NCBI RefSeq assembly: GCF_024600715.1
Contig: NZ_CP102332.1
Span: forward strand, 3,162,001-3,226,000
From: Streptomyces changanensis
GTDB taxonomy: Bacteria > Actinomycetota > Actinomycetes > Streptomycetales > Streptomycetaceae
DNA: 64,000 bases
Reading direction: 5' to 3'
Positions 48,236 to 57,631 of the stretch are shown one piece after another (the stretch's first letter is position 1; every line of letters begins with the position of its first letter). The translations under genes and the position numbers were made by a program. The notes under the pieces are model-generated. The model ran no database searches. It worked only from the letters and a program-made list of their open reading frames with translations, and was not told where the DNA came from.

Positions 48236-49318
48236 TCAGCTCGCGTAGTCACCCGTGAGGGCGGCGCCGGTCGAGTGGTCGCCACGCTCGGTGATCTCGC
48301 CGGCGACCCAGGCGTCGAGATTCCGGTCGGCGAGGGTCGTCAGGGCCACGTCGACGGAGTCGGCGGGGACGACGGCCATCATGCCGACCCCCATGTTCAG
48401 GGTCTTCTCCAGCTCCAGCCGCTCCACCTGACCGGCCGTGCCGACCAGGTCGAAGATCGCGCCGGGGGCCCAGGTCGACCGGTCGACCGTCGCGTGCAGG
48501 TGGTCGGGAACGACCCGCGCCAGGTTCGCGGCGAGGCCGCCGCCGGTGATGTGGCTGAAGGCGTGGACGTCGGTGGTGCGGGTGAGCGCCAGGCAGTCCA
48601 GCGAGTAGATCTTCGTCGGCTCCAGCAACTCCTCGCCGAGGGTCCGGCCGAGCTCGTCGACCTGCTGCTCCAGGGCCATGCCGGCCCGGTCGAAGAGCAC
48701 GTGGCGGACGAGCGAGTACCCGTTGGAGTGAAGGCCCGACGACGCCATGGCGATGACGACGTCACCCGTACGGATGCGATCGGCGCCGAGCAGGCGGTCC
48801 GCCTCGACGACACCGGTGCCGGCGCCGGCGACGTCGAAGTCGTCGGGGCCGAGGAGACCGGGGTGCTCGGCGGTCTCGCCGCCCACGAGGGCGCACCCGG
48901 CGAGGACGCAGCCCTCGGCGATGCCCTTGACGATGCCGGCGACCCGCTCGGGGTGGACCTTGCCGACGCAGATGTAGTCCGTCATGAAGAGCGGTTCCGC
49001 GCCGCAGACCACGATGTCGTCCATGACCATCGCGACGAGGTCGTGGCCGATCGTGTCGTACACGCCCATGCGGCGGGCGATGTCGACCTTCGTGCCGACG
49101 CCGTCGGTGGCGGAGGCGAGGAGGGGGCGCTCGTAGCGCTTGAGGGCGGAGGCGTCGAAGAGGCCGGCGAACCCGCCGAGGCCGCCGAGGACCTCCGGGC
49201 GCTGCGTCTTGCGCACCCACTCCTTCATCAGCTCGACGGCGCGGTCGCCCGCCTCGATGTCGACGCCCGCGGCGGCATAGCTGGCGCCGCCGCCCGTGGC
49301 ACTGGTGGCCTGAGACAT
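48236..49318 (-). CDS. purM: Phosphoribosylformylglycinamidine cyclo-ligase (AIR synthetase)
   Basis: 360 residues, standard length. Converts FGAM and ATP to AIR, step five of purine synthesis. Motifs: LASATDGVGTKVDIA (ATP/substrate loop), ALVGGETAEHPG, ASSGLHSNGYSLVR and HITGGGLAANLARV. ATG 49318 follows purF by 44 nt on the same strand, so the two form an operon. Confidence 0.96.
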   Translation of the reverse strand: MSQATSATGGGASYAAAGVDIEAGDRAVELMKEWVRKTQRPEVLGGLGGFAGLFDASALKRYERPLLASATDGVGTKVDIARRMGVYDTIGHDLVAMVMDDIVVCGAEPLFMTDYICVGKVHPERVAGIVKGIAEGCVLAGCALVGGETAEHPGLLGPDDFDVAGAGTGVVEADRLLGADRIRTGDVVIAMASSGLHSNGYSLVRHVLFDRAGMALEQQVDELGRTLGEELLEPTKIYSLDCLALTRTTDVHAFSHITGGGLAANLARVVPDHLHATVDRSTWAPGAIFDLVGTAGQVERLELEKTLNMGVGMMAVVPADSVDVALTTLADRNLDAWVAGEITERGDHSTGAALTGDYAS

Positions 49319-49362
49319 GGCTACAGAACTTTCGTGTCGTACAGCGGGGGTGTGGGGGGTGC

Positions 49363-50889
49363 CTACGGGCGGCGGAGGGCGTCGGCGGCGGCCGTGGCGG
49401 CCGGGCCCGCGGCGAGCTCCGTCTCCAGCAGCTGCTTGCCGAGCAGCTCGGGGTCGGGCAGCTCCATCGGGTACTCGCCGTCGAAGCAGGCGCGGCAGAG
49501 GTTCGGCTTGGCGATCGTGGTCGCCTCGATCATGCCGTCGAGCGAGATGTACGCGAGCGAGTCGGCGCCGAGGGACTTGCCGATCTCGTCGACCGTCATG
49601 CCGTTGGCGATCAGCTCGGCGCGGGTGGCGAAGTCGATGCCGAAGAAGCACGGCCACTTCACCGGCGGGGACGAGATCCGGATGTGGACCTCGGCGGCGC
49701 CCGCCTCGCGGAGCATCCGGACCAGCGCGCGCTGGGTGTTGCCGCGGACGATCGAGTCGTCGACGACGACCAGGCGCTTGCCCCTGATGACTTCCTTCAG
49801 GGGGTTCAGCTTGAGGCGGATGCCCAGCTGGCGGATGGTCTGGGACGGCTGGATGAAGGTCCGGCCGACGTACGCGTTCTTGACCAGGCCGGCGCCGAAG
49901 GGGATGCCGCTCGCCTCGGCGTAGCCGATCGCCGCGGGCGTGCCGGACTCCGGCGTCGCTATGACGAGGTCCGCCTCGGCCGGGGCCTCGGCGGCGAGCT
50001 TCCGCCCCATCTCCACACGGGAGAGGTAGACGTTCCGGCCGGCGATGTCCGTGTCGGGACGGGCCAGGTACACGTACTCGAAGACACAGCCCTTGGGCTT
50101 CGCTTCCGCGAATCGGGAAGTGCGGATGCCGTTCTCGTCGATCGCGATCATCTCGCCCGGCTCGACCTCGCGGACGTAGCTGGCGCCGCAGATGTCAAGG
50201 GCGGCGGACTCGGAGGCGACGACCCAGCCGCGCTCCAGCCGGCCGAGGACCAGCGGACGGATGCCCTGCGGGTCGCGGGCGGCGTAGAGGGTGTGCTCGT
50301 CCATGAAGACGAGGGAGAAGGCGCCCTGGACCTTGGGGAGGACCGCGGCGGCGGCCTCCTCGACGGTCAGCGGCTTGCCGTCGGCGTCGACCTGGCCCGC
50401 GAGGAGCGCGGTGACGAGGTCGGTGTCGTTGGTGGCCGCCACCTGGGTGGCGCGGCCGTCCTTCTTGGGCAGGTCGGCGACGAGCCCGGCGAGCTCGGCC
50501 GTGTTGACCAGGTTGCCGTTGTGCCCGAGGGCGATGGAGCCGTTCGCCGTGGCCCGGAAGGTGGGCTGGGCGTTCTCCCAGACGGAGGCCCCGGTGGTCG
50601 AGTAGCGGGCGTGTCCGACCGCGATGTGACCCTGGAGCGAGCTGAGGGAAGTCTCGTCGAAGACCTGGGAAACCAGGCCCATGTCCTTGAAGACGAGGAT
50701 CTGGGAGCCGTTGCTTACCGCGATTCCCGCGGATTCCTGACCCCGATGCTGGAGGGCGTAGAGCCCGAAGTACGTGAGCTTTGCGACCTCTTCACCCGGA
50801 GCCCAGACACCGAAGACGCCGCAAGCGTCCTGGGGGCCTTTTTCGCCGGGAAGCAGATCGTGATTGAGTCGACCGTCACCACGTGGCAC
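49363..50889 (-). CDS. purF: Amidophosphoribosyltransferase
   Basis: 508 residues. Committed step: PRPP plus glutamine gives phosphoribosylamine. The Ntn glutaminase nucleophile is Cys23 in QDACGVFGVW, so a 22-residue propeptide must be removed, as in the B. subtilis-type enzyme. The phosphoribosyl-transferase PRPP loop is RLVVVDDSIVRGNT. Cys residues of the Fe-S cluster type are present (CVFEYVY; WPCFFGID; LCRACFDGEYP). GTG 50889 is seven bases after -10 TACACT, so translation is probably leaderless. First gene of purF-purM. Confidence 0.96.
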   Translation of the reverse strand: MPRGDGRLNHDLLPGEKGPQDACGVFGVWAPGEEVAKLTYFGLYALQHRGQESAGIAVSNGSQILVFKDMGLVSQVFDETSLSSLQGHIAVGHARYSTTGASVWENAQPTFRATANGSIALGHNGNLVNTAELAGLVADLPKKDGRATQVAATNDTDLVTALLAGQVDADGKPLTVEEAAAAVLPKVQGAFSLVFMDEHTLYAARDPQGIRPLVLGRLERGWVVASESAALDICGASYVREVEPGEMIAIDENGIRTSRFAEAKPKGCVFEYVYLARPDTDIAGRNVYLSRVEMGRKLAAEAPAEADLVIATPESGTPAAIGYAEASGIPFGAGLVKNAYVGRTFIQPSQTIRQLGIRLKLNPLKEVIRGKRLVVVDDSIVRGNTQRALVRMLREAGAAEVHIRISSPPVKWPCFFGIDFATRAELIANGMTVDEIGKSLGADSLAYISLDGMIEATTIAKPNLCRACFDGEYPMELPDPELLGKQLLETELAAGPAATAAADALRRP

Positions 50890-50896
50890 ACCACCG

Positions 50897-50926
50897 AGTG
50901 TAGGCGAGATCGACCACTGGTCCGAA
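50897..50926 (-). promoter_or_regulatory. Promoter of purF-purM
   Basis: Minus-strand -35 TTCGGA (50921-50926), 18-bp spacer, -10 TACACT (50897-50902). The start codon GTG comes only seven bases later, so the mRNA would begin at or next to it. Confidence 0.55.
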
Positions 50927-51040
50927 TGGGGCCGTCCCGCCCCCGCGGGGCGCGGGCGGGACGGGGCCCCTGACCAGGCGGCCTTTCGCCGCTCCCGGGA
51001 GCCCCGCCGCCCCGCCCGCGGTGTGACGGACCTCGCACCC

Positions 51041-51832
51041 CTACCGGGCCGCGGCCCGGGCGGCGAATCCGGAGCCGTCCTGCGCGGTGACCGAGAGTGC
51101 CCGGTGCTGGATCCGGAACGTCACGGTCCCGCTGCTCAGCGTCCCGTACAGGTGCTGCTCCAGCTCCATCTGCGGCTTGGTGCACATCTTGCGGGTGACG
51201 GCGAGGGGGCCGAACGTCAGCTTCCCGGAGCCGGTCTTCACGGTGGCGGTGAAGTTGTTGCAGCCGAGGTTGCCGCGCGCGGTGCCGTCGTCGGCGACCG
51301 TCAGGTGCGCCCGGCCCTCGGTGCCGGCGGGCAGCGACGTGGCGGTCTTCCCCTCCAGGAGCGAGTCGACGTGCCAGGTGGTGCCGGCGAGGGGCGCGGC
51401 GGGCTGCTCGGTGAGGGCGATGGTGTCGCCGTCCGGGGTGGTGAGGGTGAGGCGGTCGTCGTCGAGTCGGGCCTCCAGCCGGCCGGTGAACGCCTTGAGG
51501 AAGGCGTTCTCGAAGCCCTGTACGGGCCCGTCGCAGGCCATCTGGGTGCGGGTGCTCTTGCCGACGGTGACGGTGTCGCCGTCGACGGTCGCCGCGGCGG
51601 TGAAGCGGTTGCACCCGGCGTTGCCCGCCGAGCGGCCGCCCGGCTGGAATTCGACGTACGCCGTGGGGGCCGGGGAGGCCGTCCTGCGGCCGTCCACGGT
51701 GAGGGAGTCGACCGTCCAGTGCACACCGGTGACGGGGATGTCGGGGCGCTCGCCGGGGCCCTCGGTGGTGGCGCAGCCGGCGAGCGCGACGGCGGCGGCC
51801 AGGGCGGGGAGGAGAGTCTTCGTGGTCCGCAT
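51041..51832 (-). CDS. Lipoprotein with two META/HslJ-like domains
   Basis: 263 residues. Signal peptide MRTTKTLLPALAAAVALAGC with lipobox LAGC (Cys20). Two META domains in tandem (about 35-140 and 145-255), each with the conserved Cys-Asn motif (NAGCNRF; NLGCNNF) and a following Met-x-Cys (TQMACDG; TRKMCTK). HslJ/META proteins are linked to stress and antibiotic tolerance; the mechanism is unclear. The paired Cys may form disulfides outside the cell. ATG 51832 is set by the signal peptide. Lies behind purF on the same strand but likely independent. Confidence 0.88.
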   Translation of the reverse strand: MRTTKTLLPALAAAVALAGCATTEGPGERPDIPVTGVHWTVDSLTVDGRRTASPAPTAYVEFQPGGRSAGNAGCNRFTAAATVDGDTVTVGKSTRTQMACDGPVQGFENAFLKAFTGRLEARLDDDRLTLTTPDGDTIALTEQPAAPLAGTTWHVDSLLEGKTATSLPAGTEGRAHLTVADDGTARGNLGCNNFTATVKTGSGKLTFGPLAVTRKMCTKPQMELEQHLYGTLSSGTVTFRIQHRALSVTAQDGSGFAARAAAR

Positions 51833-52100
51833 GCGGATGGGACGGGCCGGGACGCGCGTCGGTTCCGCCCCCTGCGCCCCCGGCGTCTTCCGGTGGCCCG
51901 GACGTCCCAGGGACCCCGCAGGGCCTCGCACGACGCCTCAGACCCGACGACCGGCTGCCCGGGGCCGTGTACGGGCCGTCCGGGGTCGACGAGGCGCCTG
52001 GGATCGGCCCATGGAGCGCCCCCGGGCCACGACGGGGCGCCGGGAGGGGCCGGGTGGACGCCTCGGAGGGGGCCCGTGGGCCTGGGCCGACGCCGGCGGG
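51833..52100 (-). other. Intergenic region upstream of the META lipoprotein
   Basis: 268 nt, GC-rich, no gene. The open frame of the lipoprotein continues 99 nt into it without a signal peptide or ribosome site. Confidence 0.4.
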
Positions 52101-52904
52101 TCAGCCGAGGACGGGGAGCCAGGCGGCCAGGTCCGCGCGGTCACCGCTGGCGCGCAGGTGCGCCGCGTCGACCGCCTCCGCCCACGAGGTGCGGCCCGTG
52201 GCGAGCCGGGTCCAGGTGAGCGGGTCGGTCTCGACGACGTTCGGCGGTGTGCCGCGGGTGTGCCGGGGGCCCTCCACGCACTGCACGACGGCGTGGGGCG
52301 GTACCCGCAGCTCCACGGAGCCGCCCGGCGCCTTGAGGGCGAGGGCGTCGGCGAGGACGCGGGTGCAGGTGGCGAGGGCCTGCCGGTCGTACGGGACGGC
52401 CAGTCCGGTCGCGGCGTTGAGGTCGTCGGTGTGCACGGTCAGCTCGACCGTGCGGGTCACGAGGAAGTCGGCCAGCGGCATGGCGCCGAAGCGCGTCACG
52501 ATCAGCCGGTCGCCGGGCGCGTCCGCCAGCGCGGCGGCGAACTCCTCGGCGGTGCGGGCGTACAGCTCCGGCAGCCCGTCGGGTCCGACGGCCGCCTCGG
52601 CCAGTTCGCGGGTGTCCTGGTCCACCGCGCCGGCGTACCGCCGGGTGGCGGCGGGCCAGTCGAGGAGGACCACGTCCCGCACGGACGGCTCGGGGGCCGC
52701 CACGCCGCGGATGACGGACCGGAGCACCATGGCGATGTGCGCGGCCAGTTCGCGTACGGTCCACTCGCCCAGCCGCGTCGGCAGGGCGAGTTGCTCCGGG
52801 GTGAGCCGTGCGACGCCCTCGTGGACGTGCGCGAACTGCGCCGTGACCGCGGCGCGGGTCTTCCCGGGGTCGTAACTGCGGGGGCGCTTCCTCGGCTGTG
52901 GCAT
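52101..52904 (-). CDS. Maleylpyruvate isomerase/DinB-like protein with SCP2-like C-terminus
   Basis: 267 residues of the actinobacterial mycothiol-dependent maleylpyruvate isomerase superfamily, also called sterol carrier family protein. The N-terminal four-helix DinB-like bundle has candidate metal ligands His (GEWTVRELAAHIAMVL) and later VELTVHTDDL. The C-terminal third resembles the SCP2/sterol-carrier fold (LKAPGGSVELRVPPHAVVQC). The exact substrate is unknown; the family detoxifies or isomerises using mycothiol. ATG 52904 has a purine-rich site upstream. Placed between purF and purL but not obviously part of that pathway. Confidence 0.82.
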   Translation of the reverse strand: MPQPRKRPRSYDPGKTRAAVTAQFAHVHEGVARLTPEQLALPTRLGEWTVRELAAHIAMVLRSVIRGVAAPEPSVRDVVLLDWPAATRRYAGAVDQDTRELAEAAVGPDGLPELYARTAEEFAAALADAPGDRLIVTRFGAMPLADFLVTRTVELTVHTDDLNAATGLAVPYDRQALATCTRVLADALALKAPGGSVELRVPPHAVVQCVEGPRHTRGTPPNVVETDPLTWTRLATGRTSWAEAVDAAHLRASGDRADLAAWLPVLG

Positions 52905-53055
52905 GCCCCGAGGCTACCGGCGCACCGCGCGGGTGTCGGGGCGGCCCGGCGCCCGGTGTCCGACGGCCCGGCCCGATGCCCCGACGGCCTGGCGCCCCGC
53001 CGCGCGCGGATGCGGCGGGGCGGACGGGGCAGCGGGCCGCGGGGTGGGGCGGGTC

Positions 53056-55305
53056 TCAGGCCAGCAGGCCCGGGATGGTCGCCTCGTGGGCCGTGCGGAG
53101 CTCGTCCAGCGGGATGTCGAACTGGCCCTGGACGTCGATCGCGTCGCCGTCCACGACACCGATGCGGGTCGCGGGCAGGCCGCGCGCGCCGCACATGTCG
53201 GTGAAGCGGAGCTCCTCGCTGCGCGGGACGGCGACGACCGCGCGGCCCGCCGACTCGCTGAAGAGGAACGTGAACGCGTCGAGCCCGTCCGGGACGACGA
53301 GCCGGGCGCCCTTCCCGCCGCGCAGGCAGGACTCGACGACGGCCTGGACGAGTCCGCCGTCGGACAGGTCGTGCGCCGCGTCGACCATGCCGTCGCGCGA
53401 GGCGGAGATGAGGATCTCGCCCAGCAGCTTCTCGCGGTCGAGGTCCACCTTCGGCGGCAGACCGCCGAGGTGCCCGTGGACGACCTCGGACCAGGCCGAG
53501 CCGCCGAACTCCTCACGCGTGTCGCCCAGCAGGTACAGGAGGTGGCCCTCCTGCGCGAAGGCGATGGGCGTGCGGCGGGTCACGTCGTCGATCACGCCGA
53601 GGACGGCGACGACCGGCGTCGGGTGGATGGCGGTGTCACCGGTCTGGTTGTACAGCGAGACGTTGCCGCCGGTCACCGGCGTGCCGAGCTGGAGGCAGCC
53701 GTCCGCGAGGCCGCGGGTGGCCTCGGCGAACTGCCACATGACGGCCGGGTCCTCGGGCGAACCGAAGTTCAGGCAGTCGGAGATGGCGAGCGGCCGGGCG
53801 CCGGAGGCGGCGACGTTGCGGTACGACTCCGCCAGCGCGAGCTGCGCGCCCGCGTACGGGTCGAGCTTGGCGTACCGGCCGTTGCCGTCGGTGGAGATGG
53901 CCACGCCGAGGTTGGTCTCCGCGTCGATGCGGATCATGCCGGAGTCCTCGGGCTGGGCGAGGACGGTGTTGCCCTGCACGAACCGGTCGTACTGGTCGGT
54001 GATCCACGCCTTGGAGGCCTGGTTCGGGTGGGCGACCAGCTTCAGGACCTGCTCGCGCAGCTCCTCCGCCGTGGCGGGCCGGGGCAGCGCGTTCGCGTCG
54101 TCGGCCTGGAGGGCGTCCTGCCACGCGGGGCGCTCGTACGGGCGGTGGTACGTCGGGCCCTCGTGGGCGACCGTGCCCGGGGGTACGTCCACGATCTGCT
54201 CGCCGTGCCAGAAGATCTCCAGGCGCTCGCCGTCGGTCACCTCACCGATGACGGTGGCGATGACGTCCCACTTCTCGCAGATCTCCAGGAAGCGGTCGAC
54301 GTGCTGCGGCTCGACGATCGCGCACATGCGCTCCTGCGACTCGCTCATGAGGATCTCCTCGGGCGAGAGCGACGCGTCGCGCAGCGGCACGGTGTCCAGC
54401 TCGACCCGCATGCCGCCGGTCCCGGCGGAGGCGAGCTCGCTCGTGGCGCAGGACAGGCCGGCGCCGCCGAGGTCCTGGATGCCCGCGACGAGCTTCTCCC
54501 GGAAGATCTCCAGGGTGCACTCGATGAGGAGCTTCTCCTGGAAGGGGTCGCCGACCTGGACGGCGGGCCGCTTGGTGGGCTTCGTGTCGTCGAAGGTCTC
54601 GGACGCGAGGACCGAGACGCCGCCGATGCCGTCGCCGCCGGTGCGGGCGCCGTAGAGGATGACCTTGTTGCCGGGGCCCGACGCCTTGGCGAGGTGGATG
54701 TCCTCGTGCTTCATCACGCCGATGCAGCCGGCGTTGACCAGGGGGTTGCCCTGGTAGCAGGAGTCGAAGACGACCTCGCCGCCGATGTTGGGCAGGCCCA
54801 GGCAGTTGCCGTAGCCGCCGATGCCGGCGACGACGCCCGGCAGGACGCGCTTGGTGTCGGGGTGGTCGGCGGCGCCGAAGCGCAGCGGGTCGACCACCGC
54901 GACGGGGCGGGCGCCCATGGCGAGGATGTCGCGGACGATGCCGCCGACGCCGGTGGCGGCGCCCTGGTAGGGCTCGATGTACGAGGGGTGGTTGTGCGAC
55001 TCGACCTTGAAGGTCACCGCGTACCCCTGGCCGACGTCGACGACGCCGGCGTTCTCGCCGATGCCGACGAGCATGGCGTCGGACTGCGGCTTCTTCTCGC
55101 TGAACTGCTTCAGGTGGACCTTGCTGCTCTTGTACGAGCAGTGCTCGGACCACATGACGGAGTACATCGCCAGCTCGGCGCCGGTCGGGCGGCGGCCGAG
55201 GATCTCGCGGATGCGCTCGTACTCGTCCTTCTTCAGGCCGAGTTCGGCCCACGGCTGCTCGACGTCCGGGGTCTCGGTGGCGTGCTTGACGGTGTCGAGG
55301 CTCAT
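53056..55305 (-). CDS. purL: FGAM synthetase large subunit
   Basis: 749 residues, the small (B. subtilis-type) PurL that works with PurS and PurQ. Converts FGAR, glutamine-derived ammonia and ATP to FGAM, step four of purine synthesis. Motifs: [14 protein letters not shown] (catalytic His), [27 protein letters not shown], and [17 protein letters not shown] 55305 shares one base with the purQ stop (TGATG), showing translational coupling. Confidence 0.97.
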   Translation of the reverse strand: MSLDTVKHATETPDVEQPWAELGLKKDEYERIREILGRRPTGAELAMYSVMWSEHCSYKSSKVHLKQFSEKKPQSDAMLVGIGENAGVVDVGQGYAVTFKVESHNHPSYIEPYQGAATGVGGIVRDILAMGARPVAVVDPLRFGAADHPDTKRVLPGVVAGIGGYGNCLGLPNIGGEVVFDSCYQGNPLVNAGCIGVMKHEDIHLAKASGPGNKVILYGARTGGDGIGGVSVLASETFDDTKPTKRPAVQVGDPFQEKLLIECTLEIFREKLVAGIQDLGGAGLSCATSELASAGTGGMRVELDTVPLRDASLSPEEILMSESQERMCAIVEPQHVDRFLEICEKWDVIATVIGEVTDGERLEIFWHGEQIVDVPPGTVAHEGPTYHRPYERPAWQDALQADDANALPRPATAEELREQVLKLVAHPNQASKAWITDQYDRFVQGNTVLAQPEDSGMIRIDAETNLGVAISTDGNGRYAKLDPYAGAQLALAESYRNVAASGARPLAISDCLNFGSPEDPAVMWQFAEATRGLADGCLQLGTPVTGGNVSLYNQTGDTAIHPTPVVAVLGVIDDVTRRTPIAFAQEGHLLYLLGDTREEFGGSAWSEVVHGHLGGLPPKVDLDREKLLGEILISASRDGMVDAAHDLSDGGLVQAVVESCLRGGKGARLVVPDGLDAFTFLFSESAGRAVVAVPRSEELRFTDMCGARGLPATRIGVVDGDAIDVQGQFDIPLDELRTAHEATIPGLLA

Positions 55306-55985
55306 CAGGCGTTGACCAGCTTCTTGAGGATCGAGGTGAAGAATCCGAGGCCGTCCGTGCGGCCCGTGCCGACGAGGGGCTCGACGGCGTGCTCGGGGTG
55401 CGGCATGAGGCCGACGACGTTGCCCGCGGCGTTGGTGATGCCGGCGATGTCGCGCAGCGAGCCGTTGGGGTTCACGTCGAGGTACCGGAAGGCGACCCGG
55501 CCCTCGGCCTCCAGCTCGTCGAGCGTGCGCTCGTCGGCGACGTACCGGCCGTCCATGTTCTTCAGCGGGACCGAGATCTCCTGGCCCTGCTCGTAGTCGG
55601 CGGTCCAGGCGGTGCCGGCGTTCTCCACGCGCAGCTTCTGGTCGCGGCAGACGAAGTGCAGGTGGTTGTTGCGCAGCATCGCGCCGGGCAGCAGGTGCGC
55701 CTCGGTGAGGATCTGGAAGCCGTTGCAGATGCCGAGCACGGGCATGCCCGCGCGGGCCTGCTCGATGACCGTCTCCATGACCGGCGAGAACCGGGAGATC
55801 GCTCCGGCGCGGAGGTAGTCGCCGTAGCTGAAGCCGCCCGCGAGGACCACCGCGTCGACCTGGTGGAGGTCCTTGTCGCGGTGCCAGAGCGGAACCGGCT
55901 CGGCACCGGCGAGGCGGGCCGCGCGCAGGGCGTCCTGGTCGTCGAGCGTCCCGGGGAAGGTGACGACTCCGATGCGAGAGGTCAC
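55305..55985 (-). CDS. purQ: FGAM synthetase glutaminase subunit
   Basis: 226-residue class I glutamine amidotransferase that supplies ammonia to PurL. The nucleophile Cys is in [11 protein letters not shown]; the catalytic His and Glu are in [14 protein letters not shown] 55985 overlaps the purS stop by four bases (GTGA). Middle gene of purS-purQ-purL. Confidence 0.97.
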   Translation of the reverse strand: MTSRIGVVTFPGTLDDQDALRAARLAGAEPVPLWHRDKDLHQVDAVVLAGGFSYGDYLRAGAISRFSPVMETVIEQARAGMPVLGICNGFQILTEAHLLPGAMLRNNHLHFVCRDQKLRVENAGTAWTADYEQGQEISVPLKNMDGRYVADERTLDELEAEGRVAFRYLDVNPNGSLRDIAGITNAAGNVVGLMPHPEHAVEPLVGTGRTDGLGFFTSILKKLVNA

Positions 55986-56230
55986 GCCTCCTCCACCTTG
56001 ACGACGAAGTCCTCGATGACGGTGTTGGCAAGGAATGTTTCGGCCATCTCGTGGATGCGGGCGAGGGCGGCCTCGTCGATCGGGCCCTCCACATCCAGCT
56101 CGAAGCGCTTCCCCTGGCGGACGTCCGCGATCCCCTCGAAACCGAGGCGGGGCAGTGCACGCTGCACCGCCTGTCCCTGCGGGTCGAGGATCTCCGGCTT
56201 GAGCATGACGTCGACTACGACGCGTGCCAC
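55982..56230 (-). CDS. purS: FGAM synthetase bridging subunit
   Basis: 82 residues. Small ferredoxin-like subunit that joins PurQ to PurL in the FGAM synthetase complex. Typical sequence: [18 protein letters not shown], then [13 protein letters not shown] and [12 protein letters not shown] 56230 has GGGAG five bases upstream; GTG 56236 is an alternative adding two residues. First gene of the operon, with an inverted repeat in its promoter. Confidence 0.93.
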   Translation of the reverse strand: MARVVVDVMLKPEILDPQGQAVQRALPRLGFEGIADVRQGKRFELDVEGPIDEAALARIHEMAETFLANTVIEDFVVKVEEA

Positions 56231-56236
56231 TGGCAC

Positions 56237-56624
56237 TCCCGGTGGTGTGTTGCGTGGGCGGTTCCCTCAGCGTACCTGCCTACAAATTCTACGCGAGTAG
56301 ATTTCCAGAGGATCCCACAAACGACCTGGGGTGATCTTGAAGGAAGACACGCGCGCACCCGGGACGCCCGCTCCCCTCCCCCGGCATGCGGACACGGAAG
56401 GCGGGCAGCGGCACGTCCGCGGGATGCCCGGGGAAAATCCCGGAAAAGAATCCGGGCCGCGCAATGCCGCGCGGACACGCGGGGAGAATTGCCGGGTCTT
56501 CCCAGTGCGGCACCCGGCGCTGTACAAAGGAAATAACACCCATGTGAATCAGGTATCGCCGCACGTCAAACGTGTCACAGAACACACATCGACGGCGGCT
56601 TACCACGGGAAGGGACCGATATCC
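56237..56624. other. Divergent region between purS and the Lsr2 paralogue
   Basis: 388 nt, no gene. The purS side holds -10-like TAGAAT on the minus strand inside the repeat at 56288-56301. The lsrL side has -35-like TTCCCA (56497-56502) and -10-like TACAAA (56521-56526), 18 bp apart, giving a leader of nearly 100 nt. A CCGGGG-AAAA-TCCCGG hairpin lies near 56432-56447. Confidence 0.5.
56288..56301. promoter_or_regulatory. Operator-like inverted repeat upstream of purS
   Basis: TCTAC-GCGA-GTAGA, perfect 5-bp arms, extended by AAAT on one side and TTT on the other. It overlaps the presumed purS -10, as a repressor site would. The binder is unknown. Confidence 0.45.
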
Positions 56625-56957
56625 GTGGCGCAGCGCGTAGTGGTCACGCTCACCGACGACATCGAGGGCGGGGAAGCGGCGGAAACGGTCAGGTTCGGCC
56701 TCGACGGTAAGTCGTACGAGATCGACCTCAATGAAGCCAATGCAGAGAAACTGCGCAAGGCCCTCGCCCCGTACCTCGACGCCGGCCGGAAGAAGTCCGG
56801 CGGCGGTGTCGAGAAGGCCCGCAAGCCGTTCCGGCACACCGCCGTGGACCCCGACCCGGCGGCCGTCCGCGCCTGGGCGCAGTCCAACAAGCTGGACGTC
56901 CCGGCCCGCGGCCGCATCCCGAAGCGGGTGTACGAAGCCTTCGAAGAGGCGCACTGA
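56625..56957 (+). CDS. lsrL: Lsr2-like nucleoid protein (second Streptomyces paralogue)
   Basis: 110 residues. The N-terminal dimerisation domain (about 1-58) reads AQRVVVTLTDDIEGGEAAETVRF, then GLDGKSYEIDL. The C-terminal DNA-binding domain (75-110) reads AVRAWAQSNKLDVPARGRIPKRVYEAF, with the AT-hook-like Arg-Gly-Arg that grips AT-rich minor groove. Lsr2 silences foreign, AT-rich DNA. S. coelicolor has Lsr2 (SCO3375) and a paralogue LsrL (SCO4076), and position next to purS fits the latter; this is from memory. GTG 56625 was chosen because conserved sequence begins there. Confidence 0.9.
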   Translation: MAQRVVVTLTDDIEGGEAAETVRFGLDGKSYEIDLNEANAEKLRKALAPYLDAGRKKSGGGVEKARKPFRHTAVDPDPAAVRAWAQSNKLDVPARGRIPKRVYEAFEEAH

Positions 56958-57480
56958 GACGTAGGGCGCCGGCCTGAGCCGGCGGCGGGAGGCGGGCGGG
57001 GGCGGCGACGGGTGTCGCCGCCCCCGCCGCACGTCGACGCCCGTGCGGGGCGGCCTGTGCGGGGCCGGCCTGCGCGGGGCGGCCTGTGCGGGCCCGTCCG
57101 AGCGGGGCCGTCTGTGCAGGGCCGGGTCCGTGCGGGGCCCAGCGGGGCGGTGCGCTCGGGCGCGCGGCGTTCGGCGGGAGCCGGCGGTGGCGGGGGGCGG
57201 CGGCCCCGCTGGGGGCGCTCGGCGGTGCGGGGCCCGGGGCAGGAGCGGCGCCCGCGCGAGGGGGGCGCTCGTACCGATGGCGCTCCGACAGGGCGGCAGT
57301 CGTACGGCGGTCGGCAGGTCAGGGCCCGTCGGGAGGCCGGCGGGGGCCGGGGGGACGCACGGTCGCAGGGGCCGCGGGACCGGTGCCGAAGCACCGAGTT
57401 GCGCGACACCCCCCTTGATCGGCTAAAGTCTGGAGCACGCCGAGGGGCGAGGCCGAAAAGGCCGAGACCTCACGGAGCGT
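56958..57480. other. Gene-free GC-rich region before tRNA-Gly(UCC)
   Basis: 523 nt. 57040-57130 has direct repeats of GGGGC(C)GGCCTG(T/C)GCGGGG. No credible gene. The tRNA promoter lies at its right end. Confidence 0.5.
57399..57429 (+). promoter_or_regulatory. Promoter of tRNA-Gly(UCC)
   Basis: -35 TTGCGC (57399-57404), 19-bp spacer, -10 TAAAGT (57424-57429), 51 bases before the tRNA. Confidence 0.5.
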
Positions 57481-57555
57481 GCGGGTGTAGTTCAGTAGTA
57501 GAACATCCCCCTTCCAGGGGGAAGGCGCAGTGTGCGATTCCTGTCACCCGCTCCA
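57481..57555 (+). tRNA. tRNA-Gly (TCC) with non-canonical T arm and D loop
   Basis: Acceptor GCGGGTG/CACCCGC, D stem GTTC/GAAC, anticodon stem TCCCC/GGGGA with loop CTTCCAG (TCC), encoded CCA. The T loop reads TGCGATT instead of TTCRANY, so psi55 is replaced by G, and the T stem is largely unpaired in the normal register (a one-base shift allows GCAG/CTGT). The D loop is AGTAGTA: G18 is replaced by A. Both partners of the G18-psi55 elbow contact are thus missing. Staphylococcal tRNA-Gly used for peptidoglycan also lack these bases, with GUGC replacing GTpsiC, as I recall. Confidence 0.88.
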
Positions 57556-57631
57556 CATCACGTACCGACCACTCCGGTGGATCAGGTACAGTGGTGTTCG
57601 CACCGCCCGGTGAAAGCCGGTCGGGAGCAAT

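Noticed and set aside
57482..57555. tRNA-Gly(UCC) as a pseudogene
   Set aside because: Acceptor, D and anticodon stems are perfect, CCA is encoded, and promoter-like hexamers precede it; only the elbow contact is changed, on both sides.
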